A stretch of 64,000 nucleotides of DNA from Cupriavidus pauculus (GCF_022179805.1 NZ_BPUO01000001.1:620001-684000); one strand, 5' to 3'; positions 8,224 through 16,551 are shown, counted from the first letter of the stretch. Translations and numbers: made by a program. The notes: generated by a model from the letters alone, not told the origin.

Positions 8224-9654
8224 ATGACCGTCCTTGACACCGCAGACCAACAAAAAGTCAGTGCGCCGCTCGAAGCCAGCGAGCCCGTCAGCGATACGCT
8301 GCTCTCGCGCTTTGGCCGCTGGTGGAACCGCAAGGGCGACGACGCGGGCAAGCCGGCCGCGCCTGCGCCCGCCGACGCGGAAGAGACGCTGTCCACGCGC
8401 GCCATCAAGCGCCAGCGCGAACAGCTACGCCAGTGCTTCGAGGCTCGCCTGACCGATGGCGCTGCCAATGCCGCCGCGCTGGCCTGGCAGGACGAATACC
8501 AGGCGGCGTCCGAGCCGCTGCGCCAGGCCATGCTGGGGGTGCTGGCCGAAGTAGCGGCCGGGCGTGATGCACCGGGCGCGGCGCCAGGCGGTGCCGCACC
8601 GGCCTCGGGGCTGTCGCAGGCGCTGTCGAATGCCCGCATCCGCTTCTTCAAGCGTTTTGCCGCCCATCACGGCAAGCGCGGCGACAGTGCCTGCGGCCTG
8701 CATTTCCTGATCCAGCTGCGTGCCGACATGCTGCGCTGGCACAAGCGCATTCCCGGGCTGCGCGAACTCGACGAAGACCTCGAGGCGCTGTTCTCCAACT
8801 GGTTTGACGTCGGCCTGCTGGAACTGCAGCCCATCACGTGGGATTCGCCCGCGTCGCTGCTGGAAAAACTGATCCGCTACGAGGCCGTGCACGAAATCTC
8901 GTCATGGAATGACTTGCGCAACCGGCTCGATTCTGATCGCCGCTGCTATGCGTTCTTCCATCCGCGTATTCCGCGCGAGCCGCTGATCTTCGTGGAAGTG
9001 GCGTTCGTGCCGGAAATGGCGGCCAACGTGCAGGCGCTGCTCGACGAAGCGGCGCCGCTGGAAGACCTGCGCCGCGTGAAATGGGCCATCTTCTATTCGA
9101 TCTCGAACACGCAGGCGGGGCTGCGCGGCGTGAGCTTCGGCAACTTCCTGCTCAAGCGCGTGATCGAGGAATTGCAGCGCGAGTTTCCCAAGCTCAAGCA
9201 GTTCGCCACGCTGTCGCCGATTCCCGGCTTTGCCGACTGGCTGCGCAAGCAGGATGGCGAGTCGGTTGCACGCATCCTCGGTGACAAGCGGTTGTCGCGC
9301 TGGAGCGAAAAACACGGCGAGGCGCCGGCCGAAGGTGCCGCATGGTTTGCCGCATTGCCCGCCGATGCACAGGACCCGGTGATCCGCGACACGGCACTGA
9401 CGCTGGTGGCGCACTACCTGGTGCGCGAAGGCGGCAAGGGCACGCCGGCCGATCCGGTGGCGCGCTTCCATCTTGGTAACGGCGCGTGTGTCGAACGCGT
9501 GAACTGGGCCGCCGACCTGTCGCGAAAAGGCCGCGCCCAGTCGGCCGGGGTGATGGTGAATTATCTTTACGTACCCGAGGCGCTGGATGACAATCTGGCT
9601 CGCCTTGGCGATGGCAATCCCCGCGTCAGCCGCGCGGTGGCAAAGCTGCTCTAG
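8224..9654 (+). CDS. Malonyl-CoA decarboxylase
   Basis: The enzyme converts malonyl-CoA to acetyl-CoA and CO2. The protein has 476 residues. After a variable N-terminus come the helical oligomerisation domain (to about 190) and the acyltransferase-like catalytic domain. FATLSPIPGF and RFHLGNGACVERVNW carry the catalytic Ser and His, judging from the human enzyme. The start at 8224 follows the GntR stop by 38 bp. With the MatB-type synthetase downstream it would allow malonate to be used as carbon source via malonyl-CoA. This matches MatA of the rhizobial matABC system in activity. Confidence 0.95.
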   Translation: MTVLDTADQQKVSAPLEASEPVSDTLLSRFGRWWNRKGDDAGKPAAPAPADAEETLSTRAIKRQREQLRQCFEARLTDGAANAAALAWQDEYQAASEPLRQAMLGVLAEVAAGRDAPGAAPGGAAPASGLSQALSNARIRFFKRFAAHHGKRGDSACGLHFLIQLRADMLRWHKRIPGLRELDEDLEALFSNWFDVGLLELQPITWDSPASLLEKLIRYEAVHEISSWNDLRNRLDSDRRCYAFFHPRIPREPLIFVEVAFVPEMAANVQALLDEAAPLEDLRRVKWAIFYSISNTQAGLRGVSFGNFLLKRVIEELQREFPKLKQFATLSPIPGFADWLRKQDGESVARILGDKRLSRWSEKHGEAPAEGAAWFAALPADAQDPVIRDTALTLVAHYLVREGGKGTPADPVARFHLGNGACVERVNWAADLSRKGRAQSAGVMVNYLYVPEALDDNLARLGDGNPRVSRAVAKLL

Positions 9655-9769
9655 CCTCTGGGTCGGGCACGAACGCCAGGCAGGTTTCCAGTTTTCTTGT
9701 CGGGTGGGTTTGCAGTAGGCAGTACTTCGATTGACTTTCCACGCAGTGAGTAGAGAGAGGAGACAGTAC

Positions 9770-10777
9770 ATGAGTCGTCAGCGCAGTCTGACCGCGTTCG
9801 CGCGCGTCTTTGCAGTCGCCGGCCTGGTGGCCGGCACCGGGGCAACCCTTTTCGCATCGGCCGCGCAGGCCGCCGATGCCTGGCCGAGCAAGCCCGTTAC
9901 GGTGATCGTGCCGTTCCCGGCCGGCGGCGGCACCGACGCGTTCGCGCGTCCGCTGACCGCGCAGCTTTCCAAGCAGCTCGGCAAGCAGTTCGTGATCGAC
10001 AACCGCGGCGGTGCAGGCGGCACCGTCGGCGCCAGCCTGGCCGCCAAGGCCACGCCCGATGGCTACACGATCTTCATCGGTGGTGCGCACCACGCCATCG
10101 CGCCGTCGTTCTACAAGAAGCTCGACTACGACATCGAGAAGGACTTCGTGCCGATCACCGTGATCGCGCAGCCGCCGCAAGTGATCGTCGTGAATCCGAC
10201 CAAGGTGCAGGCTAATTCGGTCAAGGAACTGATTGCCTATGCCAAGGCGCATCCGGGTCAGCTCAACTATGCATCGGCAGGCAATGGGTCGGCCCACCAC
10301 CTGGCCGGCGAACTGTTCAAGCTGCAGACCCAGACCGACCTGGCGCACGTGCCGTACAAGGGTGCGGGTCCGGCGCTGTCGGACCTGATCGCGGGGCAGG
10401 TGGACTTGATGTTCGACGGCCTCGGTTCATCGGCGCAACATATTCGCGCGGGCCGCATCAAGGCGCTGGCCGTGGCATCGAAGACGCGCTCGGCGGCGTT
10501 CCCGAACGTGCCGACGGCGGCCGAGGCTGGCGTGCCGAACTATGAAGTGTCGACCTGGTACGCGCTGTGGGCGCCGAAGGGTACGCCCAAGGAGGTGGTG
10601 GACAAGCTCTACGCCGAAACCACCAAGGCGCTGAACAGCCCCGAGATGAAGGCGATCTGGCTGCAGAACGGTTCGGAAATCCCGCAGTTCACGCAAGAGC
10701 AGTTCGCACAGTTCCAGCGCGCCGAGATCAAGCGCTGGGCCGAGGTGGTGCAGCGCTCGGGCGCGAAGATCGACTGA
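9770..10777 (+). CDS. Bug/TctC-type periplasmic solute receptor
   Basis: The 335-residue protein starts with a signal peptide ending near residue 35 (SAAQAAD). The mature part begins with WPSKPVTVIVPFPAGGGTD, the hallmark of tripartite tricarboxylate transporter receptors of the Bug family, which bind small carboxylates. AGAGAGGAGA precedes the ATG. No TctA or TctB membrane subunit is near, as is common for orphan Bug receptors in Bordetella and Cupriavidus. Its place between malonyl-CoA decarboxylase and a crotonase gene suggests a dicarboxylate such as malonate as ligand (inference). Its TGA overlaps the next ATG. Confidence 0.92.
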   Translation: MSRQRSLTAFARVFAVAGLVAGTGATLFASAAQAADAWPSKPVTVIVPFPAGGGTDAFARPLTAQLSKQLGKQFVIDNRGGAGGTVGASLAAKATPDGYTIFIGGAHHAIAPSFYKKLDYDIEKDFVPITVIAQPPQVIVVNPTKVQANSVKELIAYAKAHPGQLNYASAGNGSAHHLAGELFKLQTQTDLAHVPYKGAGPALSDLIAGQVDLMFDGLGSSAQHIRAGRIKALAVASKTRSAAFPNVPTAAEAGVPNYEVSTWYALWAPKGTPKEVVDKLYAETTKALNSPEMKAIWLQNGSEIPQFTQEQFAQFQRAEIKRWAEVVQRSGAKID

Positions 10778-11577
10778 TGGGCGGCACGGTCACATTCGCG
10801 CGCGAAGGACAGGTGGCCACGGTCACGCTGTCGCATCCGGGCAAGCTCAACGCGATCTCCACCGGCATGTGGCAGGCGCTGGCCATCGGGTTTGCCGCGC
10901 TGGCCGCCGATGTGGCCAGTGGGGCGGGCAGGGGGCTGCGCTGCGTGGTGGTGCGCGGCGCCGACGGCAACTTTGCCGCGGGCGCCGACATCGCCGAGTT
11001 TCCGGTGGTGCGCGGCGACGAGGCCGCTGTGCGCCGCTACCACACGGAAATCATCGCACCGGCGTTGCGCGCCATCGCCGAATGTCCGCTGCCGACGCTG
11101 GCCGCCATCGAGGGCGTCTGCGTGGGCGGCGGGCTGGAAATCGCGTGCAACTGTGACCTGCGTATCGCGGCCGCCGGCAGTCGATTCGGCGTGCCGATCA
11201 ACCGGCTGGGCTTTCCGATGGCACCGGGCGAACTGCAGGGCCTGCTGGCCCTGGCGGGCCGCGCGGTAACGCTGGAAATCCTGCTCGAAGGCCGGGTGTT
11301 CGACGCCACCGAGGCGCACGCCAAGGGCCTGCTGACGCGCGTGGTGCCCGAAGCCGCGCTGCAGGGCGAGGTGGTCGCCACGGTGCAGCGATTGTGCGCT
11401 GGCGCGCCGCTTGCCGCACGCATCAACAAGGCGACCATCCGACGTCTGTCGCCGGCAGTGACGCCGCTGACGGCGGCGGAACTGGACGCTCACTTTGCCT
11501 ACGCCGCCAGCCGCGACCACGCCGAAGGCGTGGCCGCATTCCTGGCGCACCGGCCTCCGGATTTCACCGGGGAGTAA
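10777..11577 (+). CDS. Crotonase-family (enoyl-CoA hydratase-like) protein
   Basis: The product is 266 residues with the crotonase fold. The oxyanion-hole segments are present: GNFAAGADI near 64-72 and CVGGGLEIACNCD near 115-126. E121 matches the first catalytic Glu of rat enoyl-CoA hydratase. The second Glu (QPEILLG in the rat protein) is replaced: the local sequence is VPINRLG, with Ile at about 141. Simple hydratase activity is therefore doubtful, and a CoA-ester decarboxylase, isomerase or hydrolase is possible. The start overlaps the receptor stop (TGATG), so it is co-translated with that gene. Confidence 0.88.
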   Translation: MGGTVTFAREGQVATVTLSHPGKLNAISTGMWQALAIGFAALAADVASGAGRGLRCVVVRGADGNFAAGADIAEFPVVRGDEAAVRRYHTEIIAPALRAIAECPLPTLAAIEGVCVGGGLEIACNCDLRIAAAGSRFGVPINRLGFPMAPGELQGLLALAGRAVTLEILLEGRVFDATEAHAKGLLTRVVPEAALQGEVVATVQRLCAGAPLAARINKATIRRLSPAVTPLTAAELDAHFAYAASRDHAEGVAAFLAHRPPDFTGE

Positions 11578-11678
11578 TATGTCGGCCGGCCGGCTATCAT
11601 GGCCGGCTGTCCTGGCCGATTAAATTCCAGCCTTATCGGCGCCATTCCACGGGCCCGCCATTCCATTTGTTCCGTACC

Positions 11679-13232
11679 ATGAACGCCAATCTGTTCGCCC
11701 TGTTCGAATCCCGTTTTCCCGCCGACCGTAGCGCCTGCTGCATCGAGACGCATGACGGCCTTTACTACTCCTGGGACGACCTGGATCGTGCCACGGCCAG
11801 GATCGCCAACCTGCTGGCCTCGCTGGCGCTGCCCGCTGGCTCGCGCGTAGCCGTACAGGTCGAAAAATCGGTGGAAGCGCTGTGCCTGTACCTGGCCACG
11901 CTGCGCGCCGGCCTGGTCTACCTGCCGCTGAACACCGCGTACCAGGAAGCCGAGATCGACTACTTCGTCGGCAACGCGGAGCCGGCCGTCGTGGTGTGCA
12001 GCAGCGCCAACTTCGGCTGGGTGTCGAAGGTGGCGTTCAAGCACAACACGCACCACGTGTTCACGCTCGACGAGAACCGCTGCGGATCGCTGCTGCAACG
12101 TGCGGCCGCCCAGTCCGACGTGTTCGAAACCGTCCAGCGCAATGACGACGACCTGGCCGCCATCCTGTACACGTCCGGCACCACGGGACGCAGCAAGGGC
12201 GCGATGCTGACGCACGGCAATCTGGCCGCCAACGCGAAGACGCTGAACGAGTACTGGGGCTGGCGCAGCGACGACGTGCTGCTGCACATGCTGCCGATCT
12301 TCCACGTGCACGGCCTGTTCGTGGCATCGCATGGCGCGCTGCTGGCCGGTGCCAAGATGATCTGGGCGCCCAAGCTCGACATGGGCCAGATCCTGAAATT
12401 CATCCCGCGTGCCACGGTCATGATGGGTGTGCCTACCTACTACGTGCGCATGGTGCAGGAGCCGCGCTTCGACAAGGACGTCTGCAAGAACATGCGGCTG
12501 TTCGTATCGGGGTCGGCGCCGCTGCTGCTGGAAACGTTCGACGCGTTCCGCGAGCGCACCGGCCACACGATCCTGGAGCGTTACGGCATGAGTGAGACCG
12601 TGATGCTGGTGTCGAATCCGTACGATCCGTCGCTGGGCGAGCGCATTGGCGGCACCGTGGGCATGCCGCTGCCGGGCGTGTCGGTGCGCGTGGTGGATGG
12701 CGAGAGCCAGCCGTGCGAGCCGGGCGTAATCGGCAATGTCGAGGTCAAGGGCCCGAACGTGTTCAAGGGCTACTGGCGCATGCCGGAGAAGACCGCCGAG
12801 GAATTCACGGCCGATGGCTGGTTCAAGACCGGTGACGTGGGCCGCTTCGGCGGTGCCATCGTCAGCGCGGCGGGTGAGCGCAAGGTGCCGGATGAATACC
12901 TGACCATCGTCGGCCGCAGCAAGGACCTGATCATCTCGGGCGGCTACAACGTCTACCCGAAGGAAATCGAGAGCTTTATCGACGAGATGCCCGGCGTGGC
13001 GGAGTCCGCCGTGATCGGCGTGCCCCACGCGGACTTCGGTGAGGCCGTGGTGGCGGTGGTGGTGCGCAAGCCTGGCGCCGATATCGACGAGGCCGGCATG
13101 ATCGGCACCCTCAAGGGCCGCATCGCCAACTTCAAGGTACCCAAGCGCGTGCACGTGGTGGATGAACTGCCGCGCAACACGATGGGCAAGGTCCAGAAGA
13201 ACGTGCTGAGGCAGCAGTTCGCGGGGAATTGA
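11679..13232 (+). CDS. matB: Malonyl-CoA synthetase (MatB-type acyl-CoA ligase)
   Basis: MatB activates malonate to malonyl-CoA using ATP. The 517-residue ANL-family enzyme shows the P-loop-like AAILYTSGTTGRSKGAML, then RYGMSET, WFKTGDVG, GRSKDLIISGGYNVYPKEIE and, near the C-terminus, RNTMGKVQKN with the catalytic Lys. The length and the malonyl-CoA decarboxylase nearby favour malonate over fatty acids, though methylmalonate is possible. A gap of about 100 bp separates it from the crotonase gene and contains a hairpin (GCCGGCC 11585-11591 with GGCCGGC 11601-11607). Repeat R2 follows. Confidence 0.88.
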   Translation: MNANLFALFESRFPADRSACCIETHDGLYYSWDDLDRATARIANLLASLALPAGSRVAVQVEKSVEALCLYLATLRAGLVYLPLNTAYQEAEIDYFVGNAEPAVVVCSSANFGWVSKVAFKHNTHHVFTLDENRCGSLLQRAAAQSDVFETVQRNDDDLAAILYTSGTTGRSKGAMLTHGNLAANAKTLNEYWGWRSDDVLLHMLPIFHVHGLFVASHGALLAGAKMIWAPKLDMGQILKFIPRATVMMGVPTYYVRMVQEPRFDKDVCKNMRLFVSGSAPLLLETFDAFRERTGHTILERYGMSETVMLVSNPYDPSLGERIGGTVGMPLPGVSVRVVDGESQPCEPGVIGNVEVKGPNVFKGYWRMPEKTAEEFTADGWFKTGDVGRFGGAIVSAAGERKVPDEYLTIVGRSKDLIISGGYNVYPKEIESFIDEMPGVAESAVIGVPHADFGEAVVAVVVRKPGADIDEAGMIGTLKGRIANFKVPKRVHVVDELPRNTMGKVQKNVLRQQFAGN

Positions 13233-13255
13233 AGTTTTCCCCCTTACCTGTTTGG

Positions 13256-13382
13256 CTCCCCTCTCCCGCATGGAGGGAGAGGGGCAGGGGGAGAGGGCAA
13301 GCGCATCGCCTGCGACAAGCGCTTTTTAGAGCTTGAAACGCTGGCCCTCTCCCCAACCCCTCTCCCAAGGGGAAAGGGGAGC
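13256..13382. repeat. CTCTCCC hairpin repeat, full copy R2
   Basis: It has the same architecture as the copy at 625-754 but a different core. The core (about 13299-13343) reads AAGCGCATCGCCTGCGACAA, then a GCGCTTTTTAGAGC segment and TTGAAACGCTGG. That core recurs at 30617-30742 in the same orientation and at 39686-39813 inverted. It occupies the convergent gap between matB and the SIMPL gene. Confidence 0.85.
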
Positions 13383-13400
13383 AAACCAACAGCAGGCGAA

Positions 13401-14093
13401 TTACTTCACCATCTGCACCGACCCGTTGACCGACACGGTCACCTGGGTCTTGCCGCCTTCCACCGGGATCGGCGCGCCGGCATCGGCCGACATGGCCTTG
13501 GATGCGTACATGCGCGGCATCGGCGGCATCACGCCACCCGATTCATTGAGCGAGACTTCGCGGATCGTATAGCCACCGTAGCCGAACAGCTTCGCGCTGG
13601 CCTGCGCCTTGTCGCGGAACGCGGACACGGCCTGGTCGGCCAGCTTTTGCGTGGCGGCCTGGCGGGCTTCGCGCGACAGCGAGAACGTAATGTTCTGCAC
13701 CTGCATCTGGTTGGCCAGTTCGCCCGCGAGCTTGGAGACGGCCGCGAAATCCTTCGACTTGAGCAGGATTTCCGAGTGGCCGCGCCACGTGCTGATCTTG
13801 CCGTTACGGTCGGTGTTCGGATGGATCGTGAAGCCGCCGGACTGTGCTTCCACACCCGACACGCGCTTGGCCTGTGCCAGCGCGGCCTGGGTGCGCGTCG
13901 ACAGCGCATTGGAGATGGCGGACGGCTCCGGGCCTTCCTGCTCGGCGGCCAGGACCAGCGTGACCACGTCAGTGGGTACTTCGGTCACGGCTTCCGCGGA
14001 CAGCGACAGCACGCCCGAAGGCGCGGGCACGGTCTGGGCCGAGGCAACGGCAGCGGCGGTGCCCAGCAGCGAGGCGGCCAACAGTTTCTTCAT
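13401..14093 (-). CDS. SIMPL-domain (DUF541) exported protein
   Basis: The 230-residue protein has a signal peptide (MKKLLAASLLGTAAAVASAQ, cleavage near 20). It is followed by the SIMPL/DUF541 domain, with VLSLSAEAVTEVPTDVVTLVLAAE opening it and YTIREVSLNESG near 180. Family members are periplasmic or outer-membrane-associated beta-rich proteins of poorly known function, linked to stress in some bacteria. It ends just beyond repeat R2. A leftward operon with the EVE gene is possible, but their 117-bp gap is larger than usual. Confidence 0.88.
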   Translation of the reverse strand: MKKLLAASLLGTAAAVASAQTVPAPSGVLSLSAEAVTEVPTDVVTLVLAAEQEGPEPSAISNALSTRTQAALAQAKRVSGVEAQSGGFTIHPNTDRNGKISTWRGHSEILLKSKDFAAVSKLAGELANQMQVQNITFSLSREARQAATQKLADQAVSAFRDKAQASAKLFGYGGYTIREVSLNESGGVMPPMPRMYASKAMSADAGAPIPVEGGKTQVTVSVNGSVQMVK

Positions 14094-14210
14094 ATTGTTC
14101 TCCGATCAAAGTGATGGCTTGTCTGATGCGTGGCCACGCAATTCGTTCCATGCAGCGGCCGCGTGACGATGAAACGAACCAGCGGCCTGATCGGGGTTAA
14201 ACCCGCCCAA

Positions 14211-14684
14211 CTATTTCATCAGCTTGCCGGTGATGAAGCGCCACTCGGCCGGGGTGACCGGTGTGATCGACAGGCGGTTGCCCTTGCGCAGCACCACCAT
14301 CTCGGCCAGCGCGTCGTGCTCGCGCAGTGCCGGCAGCGGCACCAGCGCGCTCTTGCTGACGAAGCGGACATCCACCAGCGACCAGCGCGGCTCTTCCTTC
14401 TTCGACGCGCGGTCGTAGTAGTCGCTCTTGGGATCGAACTGGGTGGGGTCGGGATAGGGCTGCGAACAGACTTCCGCGATGCCGGCGATGCCGGGCTCGG
14501 GGCACGACGAGTGATAGAACAACACGCCGTCGCCGATCCGCATCTGATCGCGCATGAAGTTGCGGGCCTGGTAGTTGCGCACGCCGGTCCAGGGCAGGGT
14601 GCCCTCACGGGCAAGGTCGTCGATGCTGGCTTCGTCCGGTTCGGACTTCATGAGCCAGTACTGGCGGGCGCGCTGTTCGGCCAT
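14211..14684 (-). CDS. EVE domain (PUA-like) protein
   Basis: The 157-residue protein is almost entirely an EVE domain: YWLMKSEPDEASIDDL at 9-24, VRNYQARNFMRDQMRIGDGVLFYHS at about 36-60, and the W-rich segment PRWSLVDVRFV. EVE domains bind modified bases in RNA or DNA. The start at 14684 gives the usual N-terminus. It lies downstream of zapA and the 6S RNA candidate, an order I recall from other Burkholderiales and one like the ssrS-ygfA neighbourhood of E. coli. The ligand is unknown. Confidence 0.9.
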   Translation of the reverse strand: MAEQRARQYWLMKSEPDEASIDDLAREGTLPWTGVRNYQARNFMRDQMRIGDGVLFYHSSCPEPGIAGIAEVCSQPYPDPTQFDPKSDYYDRASKKEEPRWSLVDVRFVSKSALVPLPALREHDALAEMVVLRKGNRLSITPVTPAEWRFITGKLMK

Positions 14685-14721
14685 GGGCGAGTGACAGGTC
14701 TGACAGATCGGGAGTCGAAAT

Positions 14722-14752
14722 GAAAAAGGCGGTGGTTCAAAAACCACCGCCT
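14722..14752 (-). terminator. Strong Rho-independent terminator (leftward)
   Basis: On the minus strand an 11-bp perfect stem (plus-strand arms AGGCGGTGGTT 14727-14737 and AACCACCGCCT 14742-14752) with a 4-nt loop is followed by TTTTT. It ends the transcript that carries the 6S RNA candidate, just upstream of the EVE gene. Confidence 0.9.
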
Positions 14753-14756
14753 CTTC

Positions 14757-14935
14757 ACCACTTGAAGGGGGTCCCCGCCTCGGCCGCTGGATCGGCATCC
14801 TGAACCCAAGTGAGGTTCAGAGTGGCTGCGGAAGTCGTATTTCGGGTACATCGCCCACTCAGGGAGTCCAAACTGCAGACTATGAATGCGGTAACGCGCT
14901 CGCCCACACGACATAATCCCGCACCATGCAATGCA
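14757..14935 (-). ncRNA. ssrS: 6S RNA (candidate, boundaries approximate)
   Basis: 6S RNA binds the sigma-70 RNA polymerase holoenzyme and dampens transcription in stationary phase. The region lies between zapA and the EVE gene on the same strand, the E. coli zapA-ssrS position, and has no coding potential. Read leftward it contains TGGACTCCCTGAGTGGGCG, then a small hairpin CTGAACC-N6-GGGTTCAG similar to the UUGAACC/GGGUUCAA hairpin of E. coli 6S, then GGCGGGGACCCCC towards the 3' end. A strong terminator follows. I could not fold it or search a covariance model, so the ends are estimates. Confidence 0.72.
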
Positions 14936-14984
14936 TATCGGTTCAAGGAGTTTATGATCCTCACGAACCAGGCAGGGAAACTGT

Positions 14985-15040
14985 CAAACGTCTGACTTTG
15001 ATTCCTGTGCGTGCAACACGCTTGGGATGTCAGACGTTTG
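14985..15040. other. 12-bp perfect inverted repeat with nested hairpin
   Basis: CAAACGTCTGAC (14985-14996) and GTCAGACGTTTG (15029-15040) are exact complements around a 32-nt loop. The loop contains a second hairpin, GCGTG-CAA-CACGC (15009-15021). It sits between zapA and the 6S RNA candidate. It has no T-run on either side, so it may be a processing site, a protein-binding dyad or an independent structured RNA. Confidence 0.6.
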
Positions 15041-15338
15041 CCGTTTCAAACTAGGATGGGTGGAAACGGCGGCCGGGCACGATAACCCAACCATTCTGCT
15101 GCGTCGGTCGCTCGCGCCGCGCAGTGGCTCCACTATACACCGCGACGTCAGTGATACCAAGTCGGAAGCGTCGCGGCGTTACATTTTCTACAACACCCCC
15201 GGAACCGGCCTCCACTACGTCGCTGTTACGCCTGCCTGCACGGGTCCGCAACCGGTTCTCCGTGCGCGGCATCGGCTTCACATGACCACCATATGTGGTC
15301 GCCGCCGCGCAATTCAAGCGCGGCCAGCGGGGTCCTTT
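15041..15338. other. zapA 3' non-coding region
   Basis: This stretch between the inverted repeat and the zapA stop holds no supported gene. It probably contains the 3' end of the zapB-zapA transcript and the upstream promoter for the 6S RNA. A short dyad, GACCACCATATGTGGTC, lies near 15283-15299. Confidence 0.5.
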
Positions 15339-15662
15339 TCAGCGTGTACCAACGTGCGCGTACTGACGCAGCGCCTCGTCGGCGCGTTCGTTCAGTTCGC
15401 GGATGCGGGCGCGCACCGCGTCCACGGGAATCGCGCCATCCTCTTCCTGCTTGCGGCGGATGGCCAGCAGGTCCGACGCGATGCTGATGGCCGCCATCAC
15501 GGCCACGCGCTCCACGCCCTTGGCCGACACGCTGCCCTTGAGCGTATTCATCTTGTCGTCCACCAGCGCGGCCGCCTCCAGCAGTGCGGCCTCGTTCTCC
15601 GGCGAGATCGCGAAGCGGTACGGCTGGCCCGCGATGTTCAGTTCCACTTGCTTGTTGCTCAT
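15339..15662 (-). CDS. zapA: Cell division protein ZapA
   Basis: ZapA bundles FtsZ filaments at midcell. The 107-residue protein has the typical N-terminal beta-hairpin domain (VELNIAGQPYRFAISPENEAALLEAAALVDDKM at about 6-38) and a C-terminal helical, coiled-coil part with ERVAVMAAISIASDLL. Its ATG at 15662 overlaps the stop of the ZapB-like gene by ATGA, so the two division factors are translationally coupled. The 6S RNA candidate lies downstream on the same strand. Confidence 0.94.
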   Translation of the reverse strand: MSNKQVELNIAGQPYRFAISPENEAALLEAAALVDDKMNTLKGSVSAKGVERVAVMAAISIASDLLAIRRKQEEDGAIPVDAVRARIRELNERADEALRQYAHVGTR

Positions 15663-15982
15663 GCGTGTTCTCCGGGGGCTTGCTGCGAACCTTCCGATGC
15701 GGCGCGGGACTGGCCTTCACCAAGCAGGTCGAGCTGGCGCGCATCGCTGGCCGTGGGCAGCTTGTCCAGGATGGACTGGATGCGCAACTGGGCTTCTTCG
15801 ATCTTGATGTTGAGCAGCTCGCGGTCTGCCGCCATGGCTTCACGGTCCGCGCGCAACTGGGTCGCCTCGGCGTGCAGGCGGTCGATTTCCGCGCGCAGCC
15901 GCTGGTTTTCCGCCGCCAGGGTGTCCGCATGATGCAGCACGCGCCCGATCTTGGCGGCCAGTTGTTCGAGTTCGTTGAGCAT
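15659..15982 (-). CDS. ZapB-like coiled-coil protein (TIGR02449 type)
   Basis: The 107-residue protein is a heptad-rich coiled coil over most of its length (LNELEQLAAKIGRVLHHADTL, then ENQRLRAEIDRL and REAMAADRELLNIKIEEAQ), with a disordered tail after about 78. Size, composition and its place immediately before zapA fit the small ZapB-like partners that link ZapA to the division apparatus. Sequence identity alone would not prove this, because coiled coils are low in information. The gene is first in its operon. Confidence 0.82.
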   Translation of the reverse strand: MLNELEQLAAKIGRVLHHADTLAAENQRLRAEIDRLHAEATQLRADREAMAADRELLNIKIEEAQLRIQSILDKLPTASDARQLDLLGEGQSRAASEGSQQAPGEHA

Positions 15983-16163
15983 AGTGCCTGTCGTGTCCGG
16001 TAGGAGTAAGGGTCAGGTTTCGGGATTCTAGCCGATGCACGCGCCAGGGCTAACGCCAACGCGCCCGATGAGACTTGCGTGTCGCACGGAAGTTGCACGG
16101 ATCTGCCGTGAACGGCCCGATTTCGCGTGTCAAACACGGATAACGGCAACTTGATCCATCGCA
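15983..16163. other. Divergent gap upstream of zapB-like gene and B12 leader
   Basis: No gene is seen. The segment must hold the leftward promoter of the zapB-zapA operon. The rightward sigma-70 promoter of the riboswitch transcript begins at its right edge. Confidence 0.5.
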
Positions 16164-16192
16164 TTGACGCAAAGTTTGAAACTCCCTACACT
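16164..16192 (+). promoter_or_regulatory. Sigma-70 promoter of the B12 riboswitch operon
   Basis: TTGACG (16164-16169), a 17-bp spacer and TACACT (16187-16192) form one of the clearest promoters in the window. The start point would fall near 16199, immediately before the cobalamin aptamer. Confidence 0.8.
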
Positions 16193-16198
16193 CGCGCT

Positions 16199-16500
16199 CG
16201 TTCCAGGTGCTCGCGGCCACTCGCGCAGGGGTCGCAGTTCAACGGGAAACAGGGAGCCAGGTGCCTCCGCCAGCGTGACCGATGCCAATCGGCCAGCCGG
16301 ACGCGAGCGTTGCAGGCCAACCTGTGCTGCCCCCGCAACGGTAAGCGACCGCGGGACACGCGTCGACAAGCATTCAAAGCGTCGACCAGCGTGGCTCGCA
16401 GGGCCGGCCAACGCCACTGACACGGACTCGCCAGCAACATGGCGAGCCAGTCGGGAAGGCGGCCTGCCTGATGTCGTCAGCCCGGATACCGGCCTGATGA
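16199..16500 (+). promoter_or_regulatory. Cobalamin (B12) riboswitch
   Basis: The leader carries the conserved blocks of the cobalamin aptamer in order: AGGTGC near 16205, GGGAAACAGGGAGCC near 16244-16258, GCTGCCCCCGCAACGGTAA at 16326-16344, and the B12 box AGCCCGGATACCGGCC near 16479-16494. Binding of adenosylcobalamin would lower expression of the btuB-btuC-btuD-cobO-cobT-cobS-cobC transcript. The 5' end is set by the promoter. The aptamer is somewhat long, with an extended peripheral stem between the conserved blocks. Confidence 0.95.
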
Positions 16501-16551
16501 ACGCGGGCGTCCGCACCTACGCGGCACGCCAATTCGCCATCAGGTCCGCGG

